Below, piece by piece: positions 25,290 through 36,123 of a stretch of DNA of 64,000 bases. Source of the DNA: Artocarpus heterophyllus (lineage: Eukaryota > Streptophyta > Magnoliopsida > Rosales > Moraceae). A program made the translations under genes and the position numbers. Position 1 is the first letter of the stretch. Every line of letters begins with the position of its first letter. A model generated the notes under the pieces. It was not told where the DNA came from, did no database searches, and saw nothing but the letters and a program-made list of their open reading frames with translations. Location of the stretch: the NCBI GenBank assembly GCA_025403435.1, contig CM046345.1:14079930-14143929 (forward strand), written 5' to 3'.

Positions 25290-25530
25290 AATTAAAACAG
25301 ATCTGTTTTTTTTTTTTTTCCTTTCCTGCCTTTTCCTTCCCAGCCCACGCTATCTCTTCTCCCTTTTACTTCTCTGTCCGACCCAAATCGAGGAAGAAGG
25401 AGATGGATATTTTCGCTGACCCGGATCGCCTCCCGTCGCTGTCCAGATCTGCCGCCTTGCTTAAATTGGAGGTTGTGGTTTCTGAGGAGAGGATGATGAG
25501 AGAGATTGGGGGGGTTTAGATGGAGGGTAA
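25290..25530 (+). other. gene-like 5' fragment, possibly captured by a transposon
   Basis: A short GC-richer island in AT-rich DNA: a CT-rich leader-like stretch, then ATG at 25403 opening a 38-codon frame starting MDIFADPDRLPSLSRSA and ending at TAG 25517-25519. Direct flanks carry AAAAATACCTCC (left) and the opposed GGAGGGTAAAAATG (right), a weak inverted pair. The look is that of a first exon carried by a MITE or Pack-type element, but I do not recognise the protein and could not define element ends. Confidence 0.3.
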
Positions 25531-25891
25531 AAATGTAAAAGCACTTTTTAATTTACGTTTTATTTAACTATGTTGGTAAACATGCTATTTATTTTTAATT
25601 GTCTCTAAAATTGGCCCATCTAATGCAATTTCCTAAAAAATATCCAAAGAAAAGTATTTTCATCCTCATATTGTGGCAAAGTGGCTGGCCTTTTAACCCC
25701 TTAAATGGAAGAGAAAATTACATGTTATGTCACGCTTTTAAAAAATAGTGTTTATTCATGCCACACTTGAAAAAGTTATGTTATATTGTCATTCATATTA
25801 AATGTTGAGTTATGCTATAAATAAACATGTATGGTATTTACAAAATCATGTAGCATTTGTCGTAAATTCAATTTTTCAAAACTAATGTGGT

Positions 25892-26116
25892 ATATAGCAA
25901 GTTTTAAAAATATTTGTAATAAATAGGAAATTTCGGTTTAAATAATTTACTTACCCCTTATTTTCTATGTAATAAAATAGTGATTACATTTAAGGCGTAA
26001 ATAATTTATTTACCTCATTATTTTTATAGAGTTTTTTTTATTATTTACATAGTAAATAAATTACTTAAATCGTAAATATATTATTTACTATATATATTTT
26101 TAAAACTTGCTATTTA
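25892..26116. repeat. foldback MITE, family R copy 1
   Basis: The left end TATAGCAAGTTTTAAAAATA and the right end TATTTTTAAAACTTGCTATT are inverted repeats. Inner parts pair as well through TAAATAATTTACTTACC-type words, so most of the 225 bp could fold. A relative is at 26823-27030. Confidence 0.65.
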
Positions 26117-26822
26117 CTTAAAATAGTTAAAAAATCTGCTATTTTCCTCAAATTGTATTAGCCTAATGATTCAATGAAAAATTAATATAAATTTATAAGA
26201 ACGTCTCTCACACAAAAAAGATCATTTTTTTGTTAATTAGTATCAAAATTTAGCTCTCGCTTTCGATTATTATACATTACCTTAGAAGGAATAAAATTCC
26301 AAACAAAAAAAACTAAGAAAGTGAATTGAAATAGGCATATTTTTCTCATGAAAAAATAGATTATAGTAGCTGTAGGCATAATTTGGCAGTAATTTCATGT
26401 CTGATTATGGCACAAGATCAAATAAAAAAAGGTTACAGTTAATAACATAATGCTTAATAATCAGGAAATTGAAAAGAAAAAAAAAGTAATATAGAAGAGA
26501 ATACCTTACTGCTATCACGGAATTTGCATAATTAAATTTTCATATTTATTTAGGTTTAGATACAGTTCAATTTTTTTTTTTTTTTGAGAGATACGGTTTG
26601 GTTTAGATATAGTGTTTTCCCCCCTAGAGATATAGTTTGATCTTCAAATGTTACCTTTTTAAGGGATTTCTTTTTTTGAAATTCTTAATATTGTTTTGAT
26701 GTAACTTCATATATATTTTAAAAAATAAGTATCTGAAAAAATTAGTATTAAATATTCAATAATTCAAAAAATTTTGAGAAAATAAATGATGGGGATAACA
26801 GATTGTTCAAACCCTCCAAAAT

Positions 26823-27030
26823 AAATAGCAAAGTTTTAAAAATATTTACAATGAATAAAAAATTTACTATAGAAATAATTTATTTATTATGTAAATAATT
26901 TTTTTTACACAAATAAATAAATTATATATATATTAAATTCATTTATCATGTTAATAAAAAATAAAAAAAATCCTTACATTATAAAATTTTTATTTACTAT
27001 AAATATTTACAAAATTTATTATTTGCTATA
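26823..27030. repeat. foldback MITE, family R copy 2, near the HSP101 promoter
   Basis: The left part AAATAGCAAAGTTTTAAAAA matches copy 1 and the right part AATATTTACAAAATTTATTATTTGCT is its inverse. It ends about 120 bp before the GC-richer HSP101 proximal promoter. Confidence 0.6.
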
Positions 27031-27152
27031 ATTGGTTTTAAAAAGGCACTTTTTTTTAACTTATTTCCGTAAATAATAAAGAACCCATAAGTCATAAAAA
27101 AAACCCAAATGAAAAAATTAAAAAAAATGAAAAAGAGAGGTAACTATTGGGC

Positions 27153-27270
27153 GAATCTAGTAGTTTCTAGCATGGGAATGGCGTCAAGTCCCGGACCTTC
27201 CAGACTCATCTATTTCTCTCATTAAAATCCCCACTCTCTTCTCATTTCTGCACTTCAATCTAAAATTCTC
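27153..27270 (+). promoter_or_regulatory. HSP101 proximal promoter with degenerate heat-shock elements
   Basis: At 27192-27211 adjacent 5-bp units read cGGAc-cTTCc-aGACt-cATCt: the phase of a heat-shock element, but only one unit is perfect. Another loose site is TTTCTAGCATGGGAA (27165-27178). No good TATA box is visible; CATTAAAATCC (about 27220) is the closest. Heat induction is expected for this gene family, so distal elements may matter. Confidence 0.35.
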
Positions 27271-27921
27271 ACGACGATTCACAAATCTCGAAAATCTCTA
27301 CAACGCTCACACACTAACAACAACAAAACCCGCGCGAAAGCTAAAGAGCTATTCAACTGTAAATACCCATTATTAATTTTGTTGCTTCGAAAGGTATGCC
27401 ACTCTCTCTCTCTCTTCTTTCTCTTTGTTTGTCTCTCTGATTCCACGGTTTTTATGCCCATCTCTTTGTTTGTTCCTAGAATCGTTGTTTCCGTTCATTG
27501 TTTATCTTTTCCCTCTTTATGTATTGAAACCAGAGTGTAAAGTGGTTATAATCGGTCGATTTTTGTTCTCTGTTTTAACCCACTATTTTCGGTTTTAAAA
27601 TATTTATTGAATATTTATAGAAACATTCATGGTCTTAGTTCTGATGCAAGTTTTGTTTTTATTTCTTCTTAATACATATATATATATGTTGTCATAGAAG
27701 CCAATCGACAAAATGGGTTGTGATTATTCAAGTTTTGTTCTCTGTTTTATGTCTAATTTCGGTTTAAAGAAAATTGTATGAGAAAACCCGTGTATAATGG
27801 AAGAATTGAGTCTTTTAGATTTATGTTCTTAGATTGATTCCGACGTATTTTTGCATATCATTGAACGTTTTGCTGAAAATTTTCTTTTTTCTTTCTTAGG
27901 TGCTAAGAAACGAAAACAAAG
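27271..27921 (+). other. HSP101 5' UTR with probable 506-bp leader intron
   Basis: Upstream of the start codon is a CAA/ACA-rich leader (ACACTAACAACAACAAAACC at about 27309) ending at a good donor, GAAAG|GTATGCC. The matching acceptor, TTTCTTTCTTAG|GTGCTAAG, lies 22 bp before the ATG, giving an intron at 27394-27899 with a pyrimidine-rich 3' end. CAA-rich leaders are known to favour translation in plants. The splice prediction is from sequence only. Confidence 0.5.
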
Positions 27922-30900
27922 ATGAACCCAGACAAGTTCACACACAAGACAAATGAGGCCATTGCCTCAGCTCATGAACTGGCAATGAGCGCCGGCCATG
28001 CCCAATTCACGCCACTCCATCTTGCTGTTGCGTTGATCAACGATTCGACTGGCATTTTCAGCCAAGCCATCGCCAATGTGGCTGGCAGCGAAGAGGCTCC
28101 AAAATCGGTGGAGAGGGTCTTCAACCAGGCATTGAAGAAACTTCCCTCTCAGTCCCCTCCACCGGACGAAATCCCAGCCAGCACTTCCCTCATCAAAGCG
28201 ATTAGGAGAGCACAAGCGGCACAGAAATCCCGTGGGGACACTCATTTGGCCGTTGATCAGCTGATCCTTGGCCTCTTGGAGGATTCCCAAATTGGGGACT
28301 TGTTGAAAGAGGCTGGCATTGCTACGGCGAGGGTGAAATCGGAGGTTGAGAAGCTCCGAGGTAAGGAAGGGAGGAAGGTGGAGAGTGCCTCCGGGGATAC
28401 TACTTTTCAGGCATTGAAGACTTATGGGAGGGATCTTGTGGAGCAGGCTGGAAAGCTCGATCCCGTTATTGGTCGCGATGAGGAGATCCGGAGGGTGGTT
28501 CGGATTCTATCGAGAAGGACTAAGAACAACCCAGTTCTCATCGGAGAGCCTGGAGTTGGGAAAACCGCGGTCGTTGAAGGTTTAGCTCAGAGGATAGTGA
28601 GGGGTGATGTCCCAAGCAATCTTGCAGATGTGAGGCTCATAGCATTGGATATGGGAGCTTTGGTTGCTGGGGCCAAGTACAGAGGAGAGTTTGAGGAACG
28701 ACTGAAGGCAGTTTTGAAAGAAGTGGAAGAGGCTGAAGGGAAGGTCATTCTCTTCATTGATGAGATTCACCTTGTTCTTGGTGCTGGTAGAACTGAAGGG
28801 TCGATGGATGCTGCGAATCTGTTTAAGCCAATGCTCGCGAGAGGCCAGCTTCGGTGCATTGGTGCAACTACTCTTGAAGAGTATAGAAAGTATGTGGAAA
28901 AGGATGCTGCTTTCGAGAGAAGGTTCCAACAAGTTTTTGTGGCTGAGCCTAGTGTTCCAGATACAATTAGCATCCTGAGAGGTTTGAAGGAGAGATATGA
29001 AGGCCACCATGGTGTTAGGATCCAGGATCGTGCTCTTGTTGTTGCAGCGCAGCTTTCAAGCCGTTATATCACAGGTATGATTTATGAACTAGAGCCTAAA
29101 CAATGCAAAAATTGTGGTTAAATTGTTTATTACTGGGTTGAAAATCTTGGTTGTCTTTGAACCTGCAATCTTGATGCTGACATGTTTTTTATGTTTTGAT
29201 TGCGTTTTAGGTCGACATCTTCCTGACAAGGCCATTGATCTTGTTGATGAGGCCTGTGCAAATGTCAGAGTTCAACTTGATAGTCAACCCGAAGAGATTG
29301 ATAACCTTGAAAGAAAAAGAATGCAGCTTGAAATTGAGCTTCATGCCCTTGAGAAGGAGAAGGACAAAGCTAGCAAAGCTCGTCTTGTTGAAGTAAGTAT
29401 TGGTTTCCTCTTTCCGCTGTTCAAAATTAAGGTTTCTAATTGGTTCAATTTCTTGAGTTAACATTGATCTCTTCATTGTTTTTTTCAGGTGAGGAAAGAG
29501 CTCGATGATTTAAGAGACAAGCTTCAACCATTGATGATGAAGTACAGGAAGGAAAAAGAAAGGATTGATGAGATCAGACGGCTCAAGCAGAAACGTGAGG
29601 AGCTTCTATTCGCTTTGCAAGAAGCTGAAAGAAGATATGATTTGGCTAGAGCTGCTGACTTACGATATGGGGCAATTCAGGAGGTGGAATCTGCGATAGC
29701 TCAGCTTGAAGGCAGCACTGATGAGAACTTGATGCTAACGGAAACTGTTGGACCTGAACACATTGCAGAGGTTGTTGGCCGATGGACAGGAATACCAGTC
29801 ACCAGGCTTGGCCAAGACGAGAAAGAGAGGCTAATTGGGCTAGCGGAGAGGCTGCACAGGAGAGTTGTGGGACAAGACCAAGCTGTTGATGCTGTAGCAG
29901 AGGCGGTGCTGAGGTCAAGGGCTGGGCTAGGACGGCCACAGCAACCGACTGGATCATTCCTCTTCTTGGGTCCAACTGGTGTTGGTAAAACTGAGCTTGC
30001 AAAGGCCCTTGCTGAGCAACTCTTTGACGATGAAAACTTGCTTGTGAGAATTGACATGTCCGAGTATATGGAGCAACACTCTGTTTCGCGCTTGATTGGG
30101 GCTCCACCAGGGTAAGTTTATCTTCCTTAATCGTATTACTATTGCTTTTTTAACTTTGATGACTAATTTTCTGTCTAACCAATATATTCATTTCATAGTG
30201 TGAACTTAATTGTTCGCATGGGAGTTTCCTTTTTTAGAATATGTGGCATCAATTCCCTGTTGGATAGAAGCTAAAATCTGATGCAGGATTTAAATTTTCA
30301 TTGCCAGACTAGACTTCTCTCTCTTTTTTTCTTTTTTTATTTTTTTGATTGGTAGAATAGAGCCTGACTCAGTTTTAACGTATATTCAGCTATGTTGGAC
30401 ATGAGGAAGGTGGGCAACTCACAGAGGCTGTGAGGAGGCGGCCTTACAGCGTTGTTCTGTTTGATGAAGTGGAGAAGGCACACATTGCAGTTTTCAACAC
30501 TCTCCTGCAAGTTCTTGACGATGGAAGGCTAACTGACGGACAAGGCCGCACTGTGGACTTCAGGAACACAGTGATTATCATGACCTCAAACCTTGGAGCT
30601 GAGTACCTTCTTGCAGGGTTGTCCGGAAAGTGCTCAATGCAAGCTGCTCGTGATAGAGTTATGCAAGAGGTATTCAATACTGTTCTTCACATAGGTATAT
30701 ACATCATTCATTCGTGTTAAATTCAGAAGTACGTAATCAAATTTTTTGCTATTTAACAGGTGAGGAGGCACTTCAGGCCAGAGCTGCTAAATCGACTCGA
30801 TGAGATCGTCGTGTTTGATCCTCTTTCCCACGAGCAACTAAGGAAGGTTGCAAGGCTACAAATGAAGGATGTTGCAAGCAGACTTGCTGAGAGGGGTATT

Positions 30901-31364
30901 GCTTTAGGAGTAACTGATTCAGCACTAGACTATGTCTTGGCTGAGAGTTATGACCCTGTAAGTATTATTTATAGATATACCAACTATACTACTGTTTTCA
31001 GATGCTAAATTTCCACTTGGGTTTACAAGGAAATACTTAATTTCCTATTGTTGGTTTTCAGGTATATGGTGCGAGACCAATCAGGAGGTGGCTTGAGAAG
31101 AAGGTGGTGACAGAGCTGTCAAGAATGCTTGTGAGGGAAGAGATTGATGAGAACTCAACCGTGTACATAGATGCCGGGCCAAACGGGTCTGAGTTGGTCT
31201 ACCGAGTAGAGAAAAATGGCGGTCTTGTCAATGCTGCCACCGGTCAGAAGTCAGATGTCCTGATTCACCTGCGCAATGGAGGATATAAGAGTGATGCCGC
31301 TCAGGCAGTGAAGAAGATGAAGATTGAGGAGATTGTTGATGATGATGAAGAGATGGATGAGTAA
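27922..31364 (+). CDS. HSP101: cytosolic HSP101 / ClpB1 protein disaggregase, 6 coding exons
   Basis: Exons: 27922-29074, 29211-29392, 29489-30111, 30390-30669, 30760-30957, 31062-31364, all GT-AG and in frame, giving 912 aa against 911 in Arabidopsis HSP101. The N-terminus ([20 protein letters not shown]) has no transit peptide, so the protein is cytosolic and nuclear rather than organellar. Order: Clp_N repeats (about 1-150), AAA-1 with Walker A GEPGVGKT (208-215) and Walker B VILFIDE (275-281), the coiled-coil middle domain (about 400-530) that separates ClpB/Hsp104 from other Clp proteins, AAA-2 with Walker A GPTGVGKT (606-613) and Walker B VVLFDE (674-679), then an acidic tail. As a hexamer with Hsp70 and small HSPs it threads aggregated proteins through its pore and is essential for acquired thermotolerance. 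All ATPase motifs are intact. Confidence 0.97.
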
Positions 31365-31720
31365 AATGTTTAAGCTTGTTGGGGGCAAGGAATGAAAATG
31401 GGGGAGGTCCTTTCTTTTTTTATGCATTTCTGGTTTGTATGTAGTTTTTTGAGATTTTGCCTTTGAAAAGCTATAAGATGTAAAAAGAAGAAGAAATGGA
31501 AGGAGGGACTTCCTCATTTCCTTTGTGTATTTTTTTTTTTTCTTTTTGATATTCTGTTACACGATGCAAGAACGGTTTTTTCTACTGTAAGAAAAGTTTT
31601 ATGTTTTGACTGTCCTTACTCAGGTCCCGTGTGCACTGCAATGCTGTTTGATTGAAGAACTCATCTAAAATAAATAAATAAATAAAAATAAAAATAAAAA
31701 TAAAAATAAAAAGCACCAAC
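31365..31720 (+). other. HSP101 3' UTR and flank with (AAATA)n repeat
   Basis: T-rich 3' flank follows the TAA stop. At about 31670-31711 an imperfect AAATA/AAAATA repeat occurs. The exact polyadenylation site cannot be placed. Confidence 0.45.
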
Positions 31721-32042
31721 TTTTCAGAGCATCAGATGTCCATTGTAATTATTATTTGTGTGCTTGAAAAATCTATGACAGAATTTGAGGGGAAAAAAAG
31801 CAAGTAATTAGAGTGGAGAAAATGATTTAATGACAAATATGTAAATTGCAAATTTTTATAATCATACAACTGTGTAAATTCAAACATGCACTAGCATTAC
31901 TACCTCCAATTTTATCCTATTCAAATATTAGGAGTTAATATCATATCGTTTGTTTACCTTAGGTTTAAAATCATAATCTTATCATTAACAAGGTAAACAA
32001 ATCATCATATCTTTTGTCTTTTGTTTTAAAAGAGTTACCCCT

Positions 32043-32325
32043 TCATGTATGTAAATTTTTACAGACCCAAAAAATGTTTTCTTTGCTGAGAATATCAAGC
32101 AACAAGTCCATGGAGTCCACATTCTTCTCCAGACCGAAACTACCCCAACTCGTCAAATATCCTCACAACTTCTTCCCATTGCCCACCACCAGCAAATCTT
32201 CTCGTCACTTTAGCTACAGTGTTAATAGTAATAACTTCGTCGCCACGTATTTTATGCAAAATCACATTCATTTTATCCATTTTCTTCATCTTCCCACGAG
32301 CGACGACATCAGAAAATTTTTTCAT
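32043..32325 (-). pseudogene. fragment of a pentatricopeptide repeat (PPR) protein gene, frameshifted
   Basis: On the minus strand one frame (32325 to 32140) contains INTVAKVTRRFAGGGQWEEV then VRIFDELG and stops. Shifting by one base, the reading continues from about 32141 to 32043 as SFGLEKNVDSMDLLLDILSK-EN. Together these match the helix-turn-helix spacing of plant PPR proteins (the VRIFDELG...GLEKN...MDLLLD register of a P-class repeat). A single extra G in a GGGG run explains the break. Homology ends at both sides after about one and a half repeats; the upstream flank has stops. No intact PPR gene is nearby, so this is a dead fragment, possibly moved by a transposon. Confidence 0.75.
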
Positions 32326-32459
32326 GGGGGCTTCAAGTAAACCGCAGCTACATGAGTACTACAAACCAGCACAATGATGAAAGACCTGGTTGTCCTATGA
32401 GACATTTTTCTCGATGCAGATCAAATGCATCAGTAAATTTGGAAAAACGAGCTTATGAG

Positions 32460-33010
32460 CTCTAATCCCACGATCGAGGGCGAAGAAACTACGATGCTAA
32501 GAACACCAAAATCCCTCCAGTGCTCGATGGATCTTCTCGATCCATCGGGAGGAAATCGTCTCTAGCACCCCGGTTGTTATCAAATCCTCCAAGACAAAAG
32601 TCTAGAGAGCTAGAAACTCGGTCACGACATAGTGTGGACGGAGGTGTCAAGTTCTAAAGAGATAAAAGAGGTAAAATTGTGGCACAGAGCAGTTCACTAC
32701 CCTCGCCGTCGCCTCCGGTCCCGTCCTCAACTCACCACCCCCCGCCTGAGTCCACTCTGCCACAGCCAGATCTGGCCAGACATGGCTATCCCTGGTCGTC
32801 CCGGTTTTGGGCTTCACTATTGCCGGCCACAGACGTCTCCCCTTGACTCGCTGCCACAGAACTACGCCAGCGCCCCGCCCCTTCGGCCATCGCGGTTGGC
32901 CCCTTTGCCCAGTCCTGTCACGAACGGCCTCCCCCTCTCATGGGCCCGAGTCCCCAGTTCCAGCCCGAAGGCGGCGCCGAATGTTAGGCCCTGAGGGAGA
33001 GGGGGCGGCG
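32460..33010. other. GC-rich island of unknown origin
   Basis: From about 32640 to 33010 the sequence is strongly C-rich on the + strand, in contrast to AT-rich surroundings. Two overlapping frames (32632-32994 and 32807-33124) are P/R-rich, as GC-rich DNA tends to give. A perfect palindromic patch, CGATGGATCttctcGATCCATCG, lies at about 32523-32546. No domain recognised. It could be part of a transposon or a captured segment. Confidence 0.3.
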
Positions 33011-33284
33011 CCTCTCATGCTCCAAGGATCCCCTGGTAGTGAGACTCTCCAAACAAAAGCAAAGCTTTATTTCCTGTTTTCTCAATGGCTTATGCATCTC
33101 TTTTTTCTATTCTACCAAATATAATGCAAGGATTTAAGAGACTTAAAAACTAATAATGTCAAGAATTAAGCTGCACTTTTCATAGAAGCTTAAAACTAAA
33201 GATACTCGAGTTGAACGCTACCAGCTTGTTTGGTCGAGGAGATTGATAGGTGGATAGAGAGGAGTGACGGGAAGGGCTAAAACG

Positions 33285-33568
33285 GAAGATTTTTACAAAA
33301 GGGCCAAAAAAAAATCCTGGATAAATGGTCTTTTTTTTAAAACCAAAAAACACGTTTTTTTATGCAGGTAAACTGTCCCATTTTTCTCAAAAAAATAAGA
33401 AAAATGACTGTAGCAGGATAATGAACCTCAACATGATGAAAAAAAAAAATAAACTGAAACCGTTTTGATGTCCAAAAAACCTTTTTTTTAATCTCAAAAA
33501 TTGTCTAAAAAAATTTAGACCATTTGTCCAAAAAAATTTCCCCTGAAAGCCCTTTATAAAAATCTCTC
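33285..33568. mobile_element. Mutator-like MITE with 10-bp target duplication
   Basis: The element is flanked on both sides by the direct repeat GGCTAAAACG (33275-33284 and 33569-33578), the 8-11-bp range of Mutator-like transposons. The ends are inverted: GAAGATTTTTACAAAAGGGC at the left and the complement of GAGAGATTTTTATAAAGGGC at the right. Most of the 284 bp is an imperfect inverted repeat with words such as GGACAAATGGTCT. A relative is at about 57370-57652. Confidence 0.75.
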
Positions 33569-33578
33569 GGCTAAAACG

Positions 33579-33989
33579 CGTGTTTGGTTAGAAGGAGATG
33601 GAGATGGAGATGGAGATGGAGATGGAGAGGAGACACAGGAGGATGAGCAATCTACTTGGCCCACCAATTTGTGCCCCTCCCCTCCTGGACCGATCAAGCG
33701 ATAAAAAAAATAAAGAGAAACATGTAAGTAGGAAAAATCAGTTTTATCCTCCAATATTTATAGCGTATATAAACAATATGGGAAATATGGTGATATTGTA
33801 AATAAAGTTCAATCCATTCTTCTTATACTCTTTTCAATACCAAACAAAAGAATGAAGGCTTGTTCTCTTTGCATTCTATTCTACCAAACAATATAAAGAG
33901 GAGATACCATTCTTTTCATCCTTGTTACTTTTCATCCCTTTAAATGTCTCCCTCTTTCTTATTCTCCATCCTTCTAACTAAACGGAGTG
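33579..33989. mobile_element. TIR element containing a (GGAGAT)n tract
   Basis: The left end CGTGTTTGGTTAGAAGGAG and the right end CTTCTAACTAAACGGAGTG are inverted repeats. Just inside the left end is a hexamer tract GGAGAT repeated about five times (33593-33627). The element directly abuts the target duplication of the Mutator-like MITE. Superfamily unknown. Confidence 0.5.
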
Positions 33990-33993
33990 AACT

Positions 33994-34547
33994 ATATGCT
34001 TGGTTCGAAGGATTTGGAAAGGAAAGAAAGAGTACGAGAGAAAGTGAAGGAGGGATTTGGTCTAAACCTTTCGTTTGTAGAGGGGACTAGGGAGCGGAAG
34101 GGATTGAGTTAGGGGTCTCCAATCCATGGGCCTCACCAAAAATTAAACCCTCCATATTTGGACGGAAAGTTAAAAAACTGCAAATTTATCCTTCAAAGTG
34201 TTTTTTCTTTGAGGGATCCTTCAAGTTTCTTCTTCTTCTTCTTCTTCTTTTTTTTAATATTAAGCACAAACCTTTCTTTTTAATTTTTTTTTTCTAATTT
34301 GGCGTTTCTTTTCTACTTTTTATTACAAGAACAGATTTACCATTTTGTGTCTATTAATTAAAAAAAAAAGGATATAACTCTTTAAGGTCATTGTCATTAC
34401 TTATTTAACAAAAATAATTAATAGACATAAATAAAGAAAATATTATTGATAGATATGATATCAGTATAAACTTAATATGTCCACATGCTATTTTTTACTA
34501 ATAAAGTAAATCATTCTTTTTTCTTTTCTACCTAATACCAAGCAAAG
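33994..34547. mobile_element. possible TIR element
   Basis: The left edge ATGCTTGGTTCGAAGG and right edge CCTAATACCAAGCAAAG form a short imperfect inverted repeat, followed inward by purine-rich DNA on the left and pyrimidine-rich DNA on the right. It contains a (TTC)n tract at about 34226-34249. The evidence is weak. Confidence 0.3.
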
Positions 34548-35045
34548 AAAATGAACAATCATAATCCTTCCTTCCTATCATTGTAGGACATAATAAGCAG
34601 ATAAGATTGTGTTCTGGTGGACATAATAAGGTTCGATCTTCATATGTAAATAGGATTGCACACCACTAAGAATCCATTCCAGTGGAGGAGAGAGAGAAAT
34701 TCCTGGCAGAGTCTACGAAAGAATCATTTTCATCTCCCAATTTCTGCCTTCTTTAATAGTATTAATTTTTGAATAAAATGTAGCCATGGTTTGATATTGT
34801 ACTGACAAACAAAAACTTGTTGTCATATATTGCGAGGCTACGAGAGCATACTGAGATTGGAAGAATGACCTCTGTAAGACATTCCAAAAATATAGATGAT
34901 CGGACAACCTGGATTGTGCTAGGGCCAAGATCCCTTCGAACTTTAGGGTTCTTGCACATTGGCCGTTATGTTGTGATCGGTTCATGTCCTAGAAATTCCA
35001 GGTTTCCATTTTTCTATATATTTTTTTACTCTAATTAACACAATA

Positions 35046-35145
35046 AAGGCTTGTTTGACATATCGTATTGTATTGTATTACATTTTATTTTTTATATATA
35101 ATACAAAATACAATACAATACAATACAGTGTGTCAAGCATGCCTT
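35046..35145. repeat. 100-bp palindromic MITE, family D
   Basis: AAGGCTTGTTTGACATATCG then TATTGTATTGTATT at the left is mirrored by AATACAATACAATACA then GTGTGTCAAGCATGCCTT at the right. The arms are about 35 bp, leaving a small AT-rich loop. Single copy in this window. Confidence 0.75.
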
Positions 35146-35199
35146 AAATGTAGAATAATACAACAATTTTTTTACAAACTAAGTAAAAAACAAACTTAG

Positions 35200-35735
35200 C
35201 AAATCGCAGCAACTCGAAGTGGCCTAGCTATAGGGGAAAAGATCTTATGCCTATTATAGATTCAAAATTGGTGTGTTACCTCATGTATTAGTCTGAAAAT
35301 TTATTTTTAACAAAAATAAATAGAATATAATAAATTCTCACACCGGTTTAATGTTGCAGATGAGTCCTGGGATGTAACAGTCGTTAATCGATAATTAGCA
35401 TGACCAACATTATCGACAAGGTAGGGGATGGGCTAATAACACTATAAATTACAGGCCAAGGCAAAAACACACTCTGCATATAGCAGTAACTCGGAGTGGC
35501 CCAACTATTAAAGGCAGACATCTTATGACCAATGTAGATTTAGAAGGTGAGCTACTTTTTATGTTAGTTTGAAATTTTAATTTTTATAAAATAAATAGAA
35601 AATAATAAACTCTTTAACACCAATTCAATGTTGCATTTGAGTTCTGAGATGCCAAAGTCGCTGGTCGATAATTGACATGACCAGCATTAACAGCAGGGTA
35701 GGGGATAAGCTAACGACATTGCGGAGGCTGCACAT
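35200..35735. repeat. two-unit tandem duplication, period 277 bp
   Basis: Matching landmarks are offset by exactly 277 bp: AACTCGAAGTGGCC (35211) and AACTCGGAGTGGCC (35488), ATGTTGCA (35351 and 35628), GTAGGGGAT (35421 and 35698). The units have diverged by point changes but with little net indel. No coding frame. The nature of the unit is unknown. Confidence 0.8.
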
Positions 35736-36123
35736 ATAAGCATTGTTAACTTTAATTTGTATTCTGCCGCCAGCTGGGATGATGATGAAGAAGAAGATAA
35801 AGAAAACTTATGAAATTAAATTAGATCAAACATTTTTATATATTATAACATTATTATGTGTTTTATTTTGATTAGCTTGCTTGTCTTTATATGAGATGCG
35901 TTTTATTTGTCTTATGCTACTTGAAATAATATGATTTTACAAATTTGCATTTAGTTGTTCTTATTTCAAATTAATTTATAGTTTAATTTAAACCATTAAT
36001 TATTAATTAATTGATCTAATCAAAACCAAATCTTCTATTATATTTAAGTATTAGTTTTTATTAAACTAAAAAATTAAATTATTTAAAATATAATTTTAAA
36101 AAATTTGCGTCGACAAATATGGT

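Noticed and set aside
28582..29010. 142-residue antisense frame within HSP101 exon 1
   Set aside because: The overlapping sense strand is a conserved ClpB exon; the antisense frame has no domain.
31938..32011. Short inverted repeat around TTTGTTTACCTT
   Set aside because: Only about 12-14 bp of the arms match well; not enough to call a MITE.
32632..33124. Two overlapping P/R-rich frames in the GC-rich island
   Set aside because: Composition-driven; no domain or splice evidence. Kept only as an island of unknown nature.
34713..35038. Overlapping frames on both strands
   Set aside because: Neither has a recognisable domain; coding potential is no better on one strand than on the other.
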